The notes: generated from the sequence alone by a model not told the origin. A stretch of 64,000 nt of DNA from Undaria pinnatifida (GCA_012845835.1 JABAKD010000011.1:14397214-14461213), one strand, 5' to 3'. Shown: positions 1 through 11,590, numbered from the stretch's first letter. Numbers and translations are program-made.

Positions 1-3000
1 CCTGTGCACCCGGGCACGTCAGTAACAGGAACCACGCTCACCCGCCTCTTCTTGAACTCCTTGCGTCGAACCTTATCCATGAGTTCGTTCGTCGAATCGA
101 CTCCGTCGCCGATCGACTGCACAGCAGACGCGGCAGACGACGATTGGTAAAAATAAAGCTTTAATGTTTAAGAACACAGGCACACAACACGCGTGGGAGA
201 TGCGGCCGCGCCGTTCAGCATCAAACGCATCGCAACCAACGATGGAACACCACACACCACAGGCGACACCGAGCATCACACTCATGCCGCCGACGTATAC
301 AGGCCTCCGACAACGTTCGTTGTCTCGACTGACGGAGTGCACAGCAGAGTCATGGGGGGATGCAGCCTAACCTTAAACCAATCAACGTCAACCGAGTCAA
401 ACCAACGCCTAAACGCCAAAACCGTTCAGCGAAAACAGGCCACACCAACACTTCTACCCAGCAGGCGGCACGGCACGAGCATCACAATCTTACTGGTGAC
501 GTAGGTGGGGGCGCAAAGAAGTACGACCAGCATGCGTCATGTCGCGGACGTGTCAGATACCTCCGCTCATTGCAGCTCGGGGTACATCCCTACACCCCTA
601 CCCCAGCCTCCCGGGCTGAATCGTCTTGCTGATGCTGCTTTATCGCCTCCCTTTTGTCCGCAATTCCCCCTCTTAAGGTCCCAAAGAGGTTATTAGCCCT
701 CTGGGGGCCATGTATAGCAACCAAAAAAACGACGAGAACGACTTCATCAAGCGTCGAGCGTGAGCGGGCAGCAGCAAAATAAGTATCGCTATTCCGCGCA
801 AGTGTTGGACAGCTCCTTACACGGTAGTTCAGAACCCTGTGTTACCTCGGCAGGCAGGCAGGCAGGCAGGCAGGCGGGCAGGCAGGCCAGGCCGCTTGAC
901 GTGGCCGGTGTTACCATCGTCACGCCGTTGAAAGACTCGACACTTCGTCCCTCTTAAGTCACTTTATAGTCCCAAAGGCGTTGACCCTATTGACACTGCA
1001 TTCCTATTTTTGGGGACGAAACACTTGCAAAAATAGAGTTTAAAAAAAGTTAAATTTAGGATATATTCGCATTTTTAACCGGGTTAAGCCTTGTGCAGCA
1101 TTATCACCTGCTCGTTGTAGTCGTCTCCGCTTCCCGTGAGGATGGCGTGGTAGTACTTGTCGGGATGGAAGGATTTCCCATCCCTCTTCATATGGAACAG
1201 CTGGATCTCGATCGACGCATTCACAGCATCCTGCGAAAACCATAGCAACGAGGAACGTAGAAAAACGCGCCGGTTGAACAATGCGGTACAGCATCGGCCG
1301 CACCCAACGACGCAAAAATACACTTGCCCGACCAAGCGGCACCTTACTGACCACATCTTGTCAGCTCGATAAGCGGAAGACAACCGTACGGGGTGATATT
1401 TGGTGGCATCCTTCCGACAAAATGCGCGTTGGTTGGGTCACAAGGCAAGTTATTGCTATTGCTAGATGCAGTGTCCGAAGTAGGATGCAAGGAACTGCAC
1501 GACACGCGTGTGTATCCCTATTCGCAGCTTCACCGGCCCAGTAGACGTCTAAAGTAAATGGCCGTATACCCGGGTCCCAGCAGGGGTCATACAATCATAT
1601 AGGGGGTGCTACAGCACAATCATGTAGGCCCATGAACACGAAACACTTGGTACTGTGTGTAATAAGCACATCAGGCTCGCTTTCGGGGGGCGCTACTGTA
1701 GGAATAATTGGACAAAAAAACGTGCTCAGCGGAGAGATCTACACGGAATCCGAATCGGGTATGTGATACCCTATGCTCAGGGTTAGCGCCAAAATAAGGC
1801 GTCAAGCGTTGCTCAGATAAGGTGTTATTAGTCAGCGGGCCCATACTGTGTGGGCTATTGTATCAGGTGACATTGGAGGCACCTTGGCGACGATGTTGAC
1901 TTTTTTCTGCTCATCTTCGTCTCCTCTCAAAGGATCGTCGTCGTTCGTGAACAGGAAGATGCGCTTGTGATCCATTGGCTGCTTGCTGCGAACCGAAACG
2001 AAGCCGTCAAAACGAAGCCGTCAACAAAACCATCGAACGCCAAAAGCGGACAGCGAACAATTGACCAGAATGTTGATTCGTTTCTCTTCCTTCAGGCGGT
2101 TACACGTTGGCGATCGATAATTTTGAAATTAACACCAATGCTAGTGAACACCAACATCGTTCCATGAAAAGCAACGCACTCTCGGACTTGCTAATCAGAA
2201 CAGGCACTTGAGGGTGCTGGCAGAAAGAACGGTGTAATGTGAACACAACACACATTACAGTCTACATGGTCTGCAGTCAGACAAAGGGGCTACGCACTAT
2301 ATGTAGCACCTTTTTGATGTGAAGAGAACACACACACATTACAGTCACATTACAGTCACATTAGTCTACGTGGCCTGTAAGAAGAGAGCAGGGGCTAAGT
2401 ACTATACAAAGTACGTAGCACCTCGCTGATTGGCCAACCACTGCGAAGAAGACATCTAATTCGTCAAAAAATGCAGAGCCTTGGTTAGCCTGTGACATCT
2501 TATCCGTCATATCTGGCCAACATCACCACAAGTTGTTAGACTATAGCAACAGCAACGCCTTGAATGGTCATGAACTCTGTGTAGCTTCGAAAACAAGTTG
2601 TATCCACGTCTGGCCAACACCACTGCGAGTATAGCAACACCAAACGCCTCACATGGTCATGAACTCTGTGTGGCAGGACCAAAAAGCGCTGCGTAGGGGG
2701 CACGGGTCGTCCGCCCCAATGGAACCGTACTTGCTGTCGAAGCTGACTTCTCCCTTCGCCAAAGCCTGCCACGGAACACAGCATATAGCATATATCATTA
2801 TGGAAAACAACACTATTAATAGCGGTCAGAAGCCAATCCAGAACAAATCGAACTTATTATACCCCTACGTGTATAACCGAGCCGTTTCGAGGCAGCTCGT
2901 TTCCAACGAAGATGACACTCGTAGGAGACCGCGGTTTCACCCTTTAACCGGCCGCATCCCTACGCTCAAAGTGCATATTAAGGCCAAAAGAGGTTTCGAC

Positions 3001-4722
3001 AGCCCCCGAAAGACTGGTCTCCTGTTAGCAGCATCTTTCGTGTGATCATGAAACGCATTTCGACGCTTTCTACCCGTTCGCATTGACAGGGTACCCAAGA
3101 TATCCCACCGATATAAACTCGACGTGAAAGCGCGTGCGAGTAAACGCCAAAGCAAACAATCTCCCGGTATACAATGCTACCATTAACGCGGCGTCCGATG
3201 TACCACGTGCACTTCATAAAATAAACATACGCACCCCATGGCACGCGCGATCGAAGTATAACACGCAGCTAGCAAAGGCGAGCACAAGGTTCGCGACCAC
3301 ACAGCTGAAGTATATGTTATTGTTACATTCACAAGTAGAGATCAGTGCTCATTGGTATCAACGGCTCACATCTAGGTCGCGGATTCGCTTGGCGCTAGGA
3401 GGCGCGAGATCGAGGGCGACGAACACGTTAGCGTTGTTCTCCTGAAAGCAGATGAACAAAACGATAATGGTATGCGGGGGGGGGGGGGGGGGGGGGCGTC
3501 GTTAGGAGGGTTTAGGCGGACCGTCAAGGCCTGCTAGACGCACAAATGGTAACGAAAGTTACTACAGTAACCGGCAGTTGCTGTACACCAGCACTGTACA
3601 TAGCGGGTTGCCAAGACATAAAAAAACGTTCGATCATGGAATCCCAACCCTGCCGCCGCAAAAAGAAAAAAAACGCCATGAAAAGGCTAACAATATCAGC
3701 CAGGTGAACGGGCGCAGGTAAACAACACCCACATTGCGAGAAAACAAGCCTCGATCATGGGAATCCGAATCCGTCGCCGCAAGAAGCAAACGTACGTTAT
3801 GAGAAGGCTGCTTTGACGGAAGACAAACCAGGCGAACGGGTTCACGCAAACACAACCCATGTTTGGCAAAAACAACTCCTCCGTTACGGAAACTCCAACC
3901 CGCCACCAGTACCGCAAAAAACAAAAACAAATTACTCCTACGGAACTCCCGTTGATGCAAAAAGAAAAGGAAGTGTAACGAGAACGTTAGAGCAAGGGCC
4001 AAGGAAAGTCGCCAAGGCTAAGGGAGGCAGGCAAATAAAACCCACATTAGGGTCGGAGGTTTTGCGAGTGCCGAAGAAAGTAACGCCAACCCTGTGCTTG
4101 TCGCTCTGCACCACCTTGGTCTTCATCAGCTGGACGGCCGTCTTCAAAGAGGCATGGAACGGTGTCTGCCACAAACAACACACAAACGGCAAAAACAACA
4201 AATAAGCAAACAACCGAACGGACGGACATACAAAACGAACGATCGAACGAACGACTGACCGATCTACACACCGACCGACCGACCGACCGGCCGAACGATC
4301 GAACATTAGAGGCAACAGCAATAAAGGAAAGGCGCGCACATAACGAATAGGACCCGCAATAGTCCCACACTACTACCAAGTAGTTCGCCCCAACAAAAAT
4401 GCGCGCAGTTGACTGTTAATAGTGAAGCGTACTACTATAAATAGTCGCGTTGTGCTCAATTGTCATCGCTTATCCAACATAACCTACTGGTCTACCCATT
4501 ATCTTAATCCCCCCTTCCCGTCCACAGAGTGCGAGTGTGGCACAGAGCACTAACCTCCCCAAAGGCATCCATGGGCTCGAACATGTTTGGTCGAGCGTCG
4601 ATCAAGAGTATGTTGTGGTCGTTGCTTGACCTCACGTGCCCATCTCCCTCCTCCTCTTCCTCGCCTCCGTCGTGCAAGTCGTCATCCCCCCCTTCCTTAC
4701 CGTAGTCCCCCGAGTAGGACAT
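1..4722 (-). CDS. KU70: Ku70, DNA-end-binding subunit of NHEJ (N-terminal half, 7 exons, partial at left edge)
   Basis: Ku70 pairs with Ku80 to form the ring that binds broken DNA ends in the nucleus for non-homologous end joining. Exons on the minus strand are 4555-4722, 4046-4165, 3370-3441, 2653-2765, 1883-1985, 1108-1230 and 42-116; all have GT-AG borders and join in phase to give 258 residues. The start ATG at 4722 opens an acidic N-terminus (residues about 10-28), as in Ku70 of other eukaryotes. Motifs in Ku70 order are: HNILLIDARPNMFEP and TPFHASLKTAVQ (start of the Ku_N von Willebrand A-like fold), VTFFGTRKT, VFVALDLAPPSAKRIRDLD, PLRSAFWSC, HKRIFLFTNDDDP, IEIQLFHMKRDGKSF and LMDKVRRKEFKKRR. 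The last exon matches the position of the LRKVRAKE-like segment of animal Ku70. The beta-barrel and SAP regions would lie beyond base 1. The intron from 41 leftward may end at a CAG at 2-4. Introns are 380-1,020 bases and carry simple repeats. Family assignment is from memory of conserved motifs and is strong. Confidence 0.9.
849..893. repeat. (GGCA)n microsatellite in a Ku70 intron
   Basis: About eleven imperfect copies of the tetranucleotide GGCA lie in the 991-base intron between Ku70 exons 6 and 7. The rest of that intron shows no second feature. Confidence 0.9.
3477..3497. repeat. Poly-G tract in a Ku70 intron
   Basis: An uninterrupted run of about 20 G residues lies just upstream, in the gene's sense, of exon 3 (an oligo-C run on the coding strand). 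It starts about 36 bases from the acceptor and could act as part of a long pyrimidine tract; that role is inference. Confidence 0.85.
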
Positions 4723-5735
4723 GCCTATGACGCCGTTGATACGCTTGATATTCTTGGTGTGCTCGATGCGCTTGACCTGTTTGCATGTGTTCGACGTGAT
4801 TGATAAGCTTGACGTGTTTGATGCGATAAAGCTGCTGGGATGTGTTCGATGAGTTTGCTGCGTTTGGTAAGCTTGAAAGAACCACACATACCAGCCGGTT
4901 CAAGTCGTGTACTTTGGGAAACTGCTCTACAATACTGCTGCTGTAACTGGCGTGCCGACATTGCTTGCCAAGTTGCTCGGTTGTGCGAATTTGCGCCCAC
5001 ACACACAAACCACCGTTATACTCAAGGATAGATGTAGACGGTGTTTCTGTGTGTATGTGTATGTTTGTGCGCTTCTGTATGCTCCAGAAAAGTGTGCCTC
5101 GTGCGTCGAGTGTGTTCTGCCACAAAATCAGTATACAGCATCAGCACAGTCAGCAGCAGCAGTGCAACGCCAGCCATGTGTCAAGCTATGATACTAGGCA
5201 TTGCCCTTGTGCCAGTAGTCACGGTGTATGTGTGCGGTTAGTGCACAGGAAGAGACCGAACCACGACAACATTTTCACGTCCAATGCAACAATCACACAC
5301 ACATCGTCGAAGCTACAGCCTCATACCACGTATACGAGGCATAGAAAAAGCAGTAGTAGCTCATAGATATAATTACATTTGTCCTCGAAATTTTTTTAAA
5401 CCTTATTCACTTGGTTAATGGGACCTGCTTCGCTCTCAGCGCTCCCCCTTGGAACACGCCTGCCTAAACCCCCCTCTTGGAGAACCTTCCCGGCATTCTT
5501 CGCGTTCCTTACTTTCTTCGCTTTCTTCGTTTCCTTTTTTCCCGTTTCTCTCTTTATTTTTTTCATTCCGTAACTTTATCCAACGTATGATCTACGATTT
5601 TAGGGTGTTTATTTTCGTTTTTACCAACGCATGATCTACGACTCTACGACGCATCTACGGCGCAAAGTCGTGAGATGTTGAAGTTGACTGCCGGCTTTTT
5701 AGTGTTCTACAAGTAGGCACCTACTTTCAGCTCCC
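4723..5735. other. Ku70 upstream flank and spacer to the microprotein array
   Basis: This stretch contains the presumptive Ku70 promoter. Near 4740-4860 there are degenerate short repeats of the type TTGAxxTGTTxGA. Around 5460-5640 it is pyrimidine-rich with a repeated phrase (CAACG..ATGATCTACGA) at 5580-5645. I could not identify an exon here with good splice borders. Confidence 0.5.
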
Positions 5736-5797
5736 TACGCTGGCCACCTGTCGCCGTGGCGCTTCCCCACCACGTTACAACTCGGAGAGCGAGAAGC

Positions 5798-5932
5798 ATG
5801 TCGTCTTCAAGCATCTATCGTAGCTCTCCTGCTGAAAAGCCGAAGCCCACCAACCAAAGCCAAGGAGGGGGAGGTGGTGGAGGCTCTGCCGGTGGCGGTG
5901 GTACTGCTGCACTGCTGTTCTCCTGTATGTAG
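5798..5932 (+). CDS. 44-residue Ser/Gly-rich microprotein, copy 1
   Basis: The frame runs from ATG at 5798 to TAG at 5930, followed at once by a second stop, TAA. The product has a Ser-rich start (MSSSSIYRSSP), a basic/polar stretch (EKPKPTNQSQ, residues 13-22), a glycine-rich spacer of GGGGGGGSAGGGG type (residues 23-35) and a hydrophobic end TAALLFSCM. No signal peptide is visible. The second sub-repeat of the unit (from 6011) repeats the part from KPKPTNQ to the stop but lacks the ATG. TCCTGTATGT at the end also fits a 5' splice site, so the frame may be the first exon of a longer spliced product. I do not recognise the family. Evidence that it is coding: a clean start, codon-balanced glycine run, double stop, polyadenylation-like signal downstream, and exact retention in three copies. 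It could still be non-coding satellite. Confidence 0.45.
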   Translation: MSSSSIYRSSPAEKPKPTNQSQGGGGGGGSAGGGGTAALLFSCM

Positions 5933-6292
5933 TAAAAGTTTGGTCGGTGGGTGGGTGGAGGGTGCACTGCGTCGTTCGTGGTGGGTGGGTGGGCCGTTCT
6001 GTACGTGGGAAAGCCGAAGCCCACCAACCAAAGCCAAGGAGGGGGAGGTGGTGGAGGCTCTGCCGGTGGCGGTGGTACTGCTGCACTGCTATTCTCCTGT
6101 ATGTAGTAAAAGTTTGGTCGGTGGGTGGGTGGAGGGTGCACTGCGTCGTCCGTGGTGGGTGGGTGGGCCGTTCTGTACGTGGGAGTCTTTTTTTCTGTTT
6201 CCTGTTTCATAAGAACCAACCAACTAACTGCGCCCCGCGTACCAGGTGTATATTTTGTTCGACGAATTCTATTTATACGTCCCACGCCCATA

Positions 6293-6298
6293 AATAAA
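6293..6298 (+). promoter_or_regulatory. AATAAA polyadenylation-like signal of unit 1
   Basis: AATAAA lies about 360 bases after the microprotein stop and 22 bases before the unit boundary. The same signal recurs at 6878-6883 and 7463-7468 in units 2 and 3. Its use as a cleavage signal is inferred. Confidence 0.4.
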
Positions 6299-6382
6299 CG
6301 CCAGTAAGCTAGCAGCTGGTTACGCTGGCCACCTGTCGCCGTGGCGCTTCCCCACCACTTTACAACTCGGAGAGCGAGAAGC

Positions 6383-6517
6383 ATGTCGTCTTCAAGCATC
6401 TATCGTAGCTCTCCTGCTGAAAAGCCGAAGCCCACCAACCAAAGCCAAGGAGGGGGAGGTGGTGGAGGCTCTGCCGGTGGCGGTGGTACTGCTGCACTGC
6501 TGTTCTCCTGTATGTAG
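6383..6517 (+). CDS. 44-residue Ser/Gly-rich microprotein, copy 2
   Basis: This is the second copy of the frame at 5798-5932 and encodes the same 44 residues. Its start, glycine run and TAG-TAA double stop are unchanged. The upstream 50 bases differ from copy 1 only at the C(G/T)TTACAACTCGG position. If copies are expressed separately, each has its own upstream 60 bases and downstream AATAAA within the unit. Confidence 0.45.
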   Translation: MSSSSIYRSSPAEKPKPTNQSQGGGGGGGSAGGGGTAALLFSCM

Positions 6518-6967
6518 TAAAAGTTTGGTCGGTGGGTGGGTGGAGGGTGCACTGCGTCGTCCGTGGTGGGTGGGTGGGCCGTTCTGTACGTGGGAAAGCC
6601 GAAGCCCACCAACCAAAGCCAAGGAGGGGGAGGTGGTGGAGGCTCTGCCGGTGGCGGTGGTACTGCTGCACTGCTATTCTCCTGTATGTAGTAAAAGTTT
6701 GGTCGGTGGGTGGGTGGAGGGTGCACTGCGTCGTCCGTGGTGGGTGGGTGGGCCGTTCTGTACGTGGGAGTCTTTTTTTCTGTTTCCTGTTTCATAAGAA
6801 CCAACCAACTAACTGCGCCCCGCGTACCAGGTGTATATTTTGTTCGACGAATTCTATTTATACGTCCCACGCCCATAAATAAACGCCAGTAAGCTAGCAG
6901 CTGGTTACGCTGGCCACCTGTCGCCGTGGCGCTTCCCCACCACTTTACAACTCGGAGAGCGAGAAGC

Positions 6968-7102
6968 ATGTCGTCTTCAAGCATCTATCGTAGCTCTCCT
7001 GCTGAAAAGCCGAAGCCCACCAACCAAAGCCAAGGAGGGGGAGGTGGTGGAGGCTCTGCCGGTGGCGGTGGTACTGCTGCACTGCTGTTCTCCTGTATGT
7101 AG
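6968..7102 (+). CDS. 44-residue Ser/Gly-rich microprotein, copy 3
   Basis: This is the third copy of the frame, with the same product. The array ends at 7490, after this copy's AATAAA (7463-7468). The next sequence is unique and carries a minus-strand reading frame whose stop codon lies 6 bases beyond the array border. Confidence 0.45.
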   Translation: MSSSSIYRSSPAEKPKPTNQSQGGGGGGGSAGGGGTAALLFSCM

Positions 7103-7495
7103 TAAAAGTTTGGTCGGTGGGTGGGTGGAGGGTGCACTGCGTCGTCCGTGGTGGGTGGGTGGGCCGTTCTGTACGTGGGAAAGCCGAAGCCCACCAACCA
7201 AAGCCAAGGAGGGGGAGGTGGTGGAGGCTCTGCCGGTGGCGGTGGTACTGCTGCACTGCTATTCTCCTGTATGTAGTAAAAGTTTGGTCGGTGGGTGGGT
7301 GGAGGGTGCACTGCGTCGTCCGTGGTGGGTGGGTGGGCCGTTCTGTACGTGGGAGTCTTTTTTTCTGTTTCCTGTTTCATAAGAACCAACCAACTAACTG
7401 CGCCCCGCGTACCAGGTGTATATTTTGTTCGACGAATTCTATTTATACGTCCCACGCCCATAAATAAACGCCAGTAAGCTAGCAGCTGGTTATTT

Positions 7496-7804
7496 TTAGG
7501 CGCCCCAAGTACAATCTTCATGGCAAGTTGTAGAGTCACGTGCTTGTCCAATGTACACTGGGTAGTCGGGCTCGTGTTCCATATACTGCAAGTAGTGGTG
7601 TACAACCACAATGCCATCTTGCGTTCGTATTTGGTGCTCTACCACAAGCAGCTGGTGGTGATGATGCGCTATCATACACCCGTTCTGAATAATAAATGTA
7701 TTTTTTTGTTGTATTCGCCCGCACTGCCAATCTGAACGTGACATCGCCAGCAAGCTCGCAACACAGCACAGAGTAAACAGCTCTGCCCATAGAGCTCTTG
7801 GCAT
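7496..7804 (-). CDS. Hypothetical small protein with hydrophobic N-terminus
   Basis: An ATG at 7804 opens 102 codons ending in TAA at 7496-7498. The first 28 residues (MPRALWAELFTLCCVASLLAM, then SRSDWQC) look like a signal peptide or anchor; the rest is His-rich in one place (AHHHHQ, about residues 50-55) and holds several Cys. The reading frame is open well upstream of the ATG, where it crosses dispersed repeats, so openness alone is weak evidence. It is convergent with the microprotein array. I do not recognise it. Confidence 0.25.
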   Translation of the reverse strand: MPRALWAELFTLCCVASLLAMSRSDWQCGRIQQKNTFIIQNGCMIAHHHHQLLVVEHQIRTQDGIVVVHHYLQYMEHEPDYPVYIGQARDSTTCHEDCTWGA

Positions 7805-7887
7805 TATCAAGTCGCGGGCTTCATGAAACCATGCACCTTCTATTCCTGTCTCTTTTACATTTGTTGTGTTGTATTCCTGGCGCGAGC

Positions 7888-8036
7888 GTAGCGGGCGGCG
7901 TCTGCCGCCCGCGGAGCAGAGCCCTTGTACCAGGTACATATTATTGGAAAGCCTATTATTACATATGTTCCCTCTTTCAGACATAAGACGCCCCCGGGAT
8001 ATGAAGTCAACCCATGCCAAAGGGGAACCTTGTACT
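7888..8036 (+). repeat. Two members of the hairpin-CTTGTA repeat family
   Basis: At 7891-7912 a perfect 9-bp stem (GCGGGCGGC / GCCGCCCGC, loop GTCT) is followed by GAGCCCTTGTA. At 7990-8035 a second member reads GCCCCCGGGATATGAAG...AAAGGGGAACCTTGTA with only a weak C/G stem. Related sequences lie at 18388-18437, 37558-37605, 57108-57146 and 58563-58790. Confidence 0.55.
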
Positions 8037-8040
8037 GCTG

Positions 8041-8900
8041 CTGAATCAGGTGTGAGAGGAAGGCGAACAATTTTGAAATTTGAATCGGTTTGCTGGACGT
8101 CGATACGAAGTCTGCCTCCTATTAATAGCAGTATGACGCCAAACTGTTGACATTTCAACGAAACACTGCGATCGTAGCTGTTACAACATGACGGCACTAG
8201 CTAGTGCTCATCCATGGCATCAGGTGCTCCTATAGCAAGGCAGCAGCTACAGGAACACGTGCACAGCGTGAGAGTAGAGAAGTACCATATGCATACCACT
8301 ATGATCAGATCCTCCCGCTATGCGTTTGAGAACACACACTTGTACATATCACAGCAAATTCGCTGCCCGCGAGTGTTTGTGCTCCGAGTTATATCCTATA
8401 CACGGCAACCCACCGACAAGAACAACATGACAACCGAGACAACAGTGCAGGCCAGAACATACATGCTCGCATATCAGGAATCGCTCACCGCCTCACCTGA
8501 TGCTTCCCCCTCAGACCTTCAGCAGAGTAACCTCTTTCCTGCCTTTCTTGTGAGAGAGTGGGCTCGAGCGAGTGAGCGAATTTGTTTCTATGACTGAAAA
8601 CGCATGATATCACTGCAAAACCCCTGGTGAGGGGATCGGGGACACAACACACGGAGTCAATTTTTTCGGTGGGACACAGGACCGCTGGTGAGCCCCAACG
8701 AACATCATAGCTTCGGGGTGGGACGTGCGGAGCACGGCGAGAAGTCTCAACGACAACAAAGATCACGTAGTGGGCTATGATTCAATGTCTTCGGGGAATA
8801 GTCTGTGCCGATAAAACGTTTTGACATATCCTACTGCTGTCCAATCACAGTGCATACAGACGGCGGGACTGTCACTTTTTCCCCATTCACGCGGCGGAAC
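8041..8900. other. No supported gene
   Basis: The stretch is mixed-composition single-copy sequence. No exon with matching splice sites or recognisable protein motif was found. Confidence 0.4.
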
Positions 8901-8904
8901 TCGA

Positions 8905-9740
8905 GCACGGCACCATGCCAGCATGACAGCATGGCAGCATACCAGCATGATAGCGTGGGTTGCGGCTACTACATGCGGGTTTGCGTTGTATCTAGTCTAG
9001 CATCATCTGCTCTGCTACCAGCGAAGGTAGACTGCATGCGAGGAAGTTTGTGAACCTGATGCAGGCAGCGGACCTGACCACCTGACCCCGCTATGCAATT
9101 TCGGCAAGCGGGTGATCACGTGATGATCACGTCGTATCATAGATACCAGGTGCCTGGTATGATAGATGACATCACGAGCTGATACCAAGGGCACGGCAGC
9201 ATGGTAGCATGATAGCGTGGGACGTGGCCCCGATCCACACGTGTGTTAGATCCGACCCCGCTTTGCATCTACTACTGTACCGCAGTTACATGCCGCTAAC
9301 AGGTGATCACGTGATCACAGATCACAGGTACGTACCAGGTATGACACATGGCCCCGCAAGCACGACGGCATAGCAGCATACTAGCATGGGCCCCGGTCCC
9401 GCCCCACATGTATGTGGCGTGGCCAGTGTAGCACCATCTGGTCTGCTATTAATACCAGCGGAGGTAAACCAGGCGATATGGTCTAGAGATGAACCTGCTC
9501 GCTGCACGCAGCGGACCTGATAACGCGATCACAGGTAGGCATGATACTTTACACCGCGAGCATGACAGCATGAAGCTTGAGTTAAAGCGTGAGTCGTGGT
9601 CCGGTCCACGGGTGTATGGTGTGGCTACTGCAGTATAGAACCATCTATCTGGTCTGCTACCAGCGGAGGTAGACCAGGCGGGATGGGTTGTGAACCTGAT
9701 GCGCGCGGTGGGCCTGACCACGCTGTGCTACTCGTACCAA
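8905..9740. repeat. Degenerate tandem repeat, about 200-300 bp per unit, with GATCACGTGATC palindromes
   Basis: The phrase TCTGxTCTGCTACCAGCGxAGGTAGAC...GTGAACCTGATGC...GGxCCTGACCA recurs near 9005-9080, 9430-9520 and 9640-9722. AGCATGACAGCATG-type words recur at 8920-8950, 9190-9215, 9365-9390 and 9555-9575. GTGATCACGTGATCAC at 9303-9318 is a perfect 16-bp palindrome and a near copy lies at 9110-9131. Confidence 0.7.
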
Positions 9741-11590
9741 GTCGTCCTCGCGTGGAATTATTCTACTTTAGGTTAGGCGCGACCGATGTATCACGGACGC
9801 CTTGCAAAGCTAGGTATCGATCCATGGGAAGAACTACAGCTGGCGCCGTATTTCTACCCTTGATAAAGCCCAGACTTTAAAGTAGATCTCGAAGCATCAT
9901 CGTGTTTGCGCATCAATGAAAATTATATAGTCTACAGTAGGGTCAAGAAATGCGTGGGCGTTCTGCGTTCTCACGGACTTCTTCACCCAACACCAGACCC
10001 AACACCATCTCAACGGGACACTCTTAATCTGTCATATCAAAGATACGTTGATATGGCTCTAGTTTGTGCAGGTATAGTCTACTACAGCAGTGTACCTGAA
10101 CAATGGTTCCGGGTAGATAGAGGAGCTCCATTTTTTTTTGTGAGGTTCCCTATTTGAGGAGCTTTACATGCACATACATACAGTGTAGACCTAGCTAGCT
10201 TTAGAGACCTCTCCCAAAGACGGACTTGGAGAAGAAGAAAAAAAACGACTACCCGGGTGAACAATAACATGGCTTAGGTGTATAACGAAAAATTGTGCAG
10301 AAAAAGATCAATAAAACTCTGACGATTTTAATTGTTAAGGGGTTCCCTCATTCATAAACCGTACCATTAGGCAAAAAGCGCTACCTCTCTCGTAGCACGC
10401 GTCTGCCCTATGGCAGCTTCAGTTACACACAACATACAGCAATCAAATGTATTCATTCCCCGTAACCCGTAATGCTTAGGCCAAGCTTGTTGTGTGGAGT
10501 TATTTCTTACGAGAGCGCCGGTAGTGGCTCTTTCTTATGAGAGGACCGGTAGTGTTATAGGAGTGCTCTAACAGTAGTGTATCCTGTTTAGACGACGCAC
10601 TCACCCCGTCGCAGGTGTCACATCTTCGAAGGGCAACGTTTTAGACTAACTGCACTGCTGAAAGATGACAGACGTAGAAGCACGAACGGCGCTACAATTC
10701 CGTTTGGATGCACATGTAATTTTGTGAGGCTCCTACTCCTACTCGCTTCTCGCTTGAGGAGAACAATACTTTAAACATATTTTTGCAACCCAAACCAGTT
10801 TGGAAATTGGGTTTGGAAATTGCAAGCATACCCCAATGAAGCCCTAACGTTACCAAGCGTGTATGCGTGTGTGATATGTAAGCCATTTTTTTTTCGTCCG
10901 TCCGATATCGCTGCGATCTTAGTTTGTTTTAGCATGACATTACTCCGGTCGAATGTTCTAGTCTAAACCCATTCATTGCAACATTTGAAGCCTTTTCGCG
11001 TCTCCGTCCTGTTCATGTTAACTGCATGCATGCTGACATCGAACAATAAATATCACTAACTAGTAGCTTTTTTGGGGACCTTTCGTCTACTAAATGGCTA
11101 CGTGTTACCACATATCACAGAGAAATCGGCAATCGGCACATTATTGCCATGTACTAATTAGCAACGGAGCCGTGATCACAGGACTCATCATGCTACGATG
11201 GTTAAAAGTTAAAAAACGAATTTAGCTGTAGGGGTGCAACTAATGTTTTCTGGGATTCCTTAGTTGAACAGCTCTGTACCTAGACCAACCTTGTTGACCT
11301 TGTTGACCTTATTGGCCTTGTTGGCTTTGTTGGCTGTTGTAATAGTAATATCACCCATGATCACTCCCATGAACTAAGTAACTGAGAGAACCGACCAATG
11401 GTAAACCCGATCGAAAGTACCACGGCCCAGGTATAGTTCGATGAGGAAAAATACCAATAACAGTGTAAAACACAATGGATGGCATCCAACGTCACTGCGT
11501 ATTAATAAATTAATAATGCTTGAGGTATCCGATGAATATGAAGAGTTCCGCCAGTCACCAATAATGTGTTTGAGCAAGGTGCGTTCGTAC
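9741..11590. other. AT-rich stretch without a recognised gene
   Basis: I see no convincing exon, RNA gene or tandem array here. Short repeated words (TTGTTGACC / TTGTTGGC at 11292-11336) and the direct pair TTTCTTACGAGAG..CCGGTAGTG at 10502-10556 are the only local structure. Confidence 0.4.

Larger units (their letters stand above)
5736..7490 (+). repeat. Three tandem 585-bp units (microprotein gene array)
   Basis: Units are 5736-6320, 6321-6905 and 6906-7490, differing at only a few bases (for example CGTTCGTGG against CGTCCGTGG in the first unit). Each unit holds two direct 174-bp sub-repeats (in unit 1, 5837-6010 and 6011-6184). Both periods, 585 and 174, are multiples of three, so frames are kept on both strands. 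Each unit contains one ATG reading frame in its first sub-repeat and an AATAAA near its end. Near-identity suggests recent duplication or homogenisation; an assembly artefact of one true unit is also possible. Confidence 0.95.

Noticed and set aside
5815-7617. 194-210-residue proline-rich frames on the minus strand of the 585-bp array
   Set aside because: Open mainly because both repeat periods are multiples of three and the plus strand is glycine-rich; no clean start or downstream signals. The plus-strand 44-codon frame is preferred, but the minus frame is not excluded.
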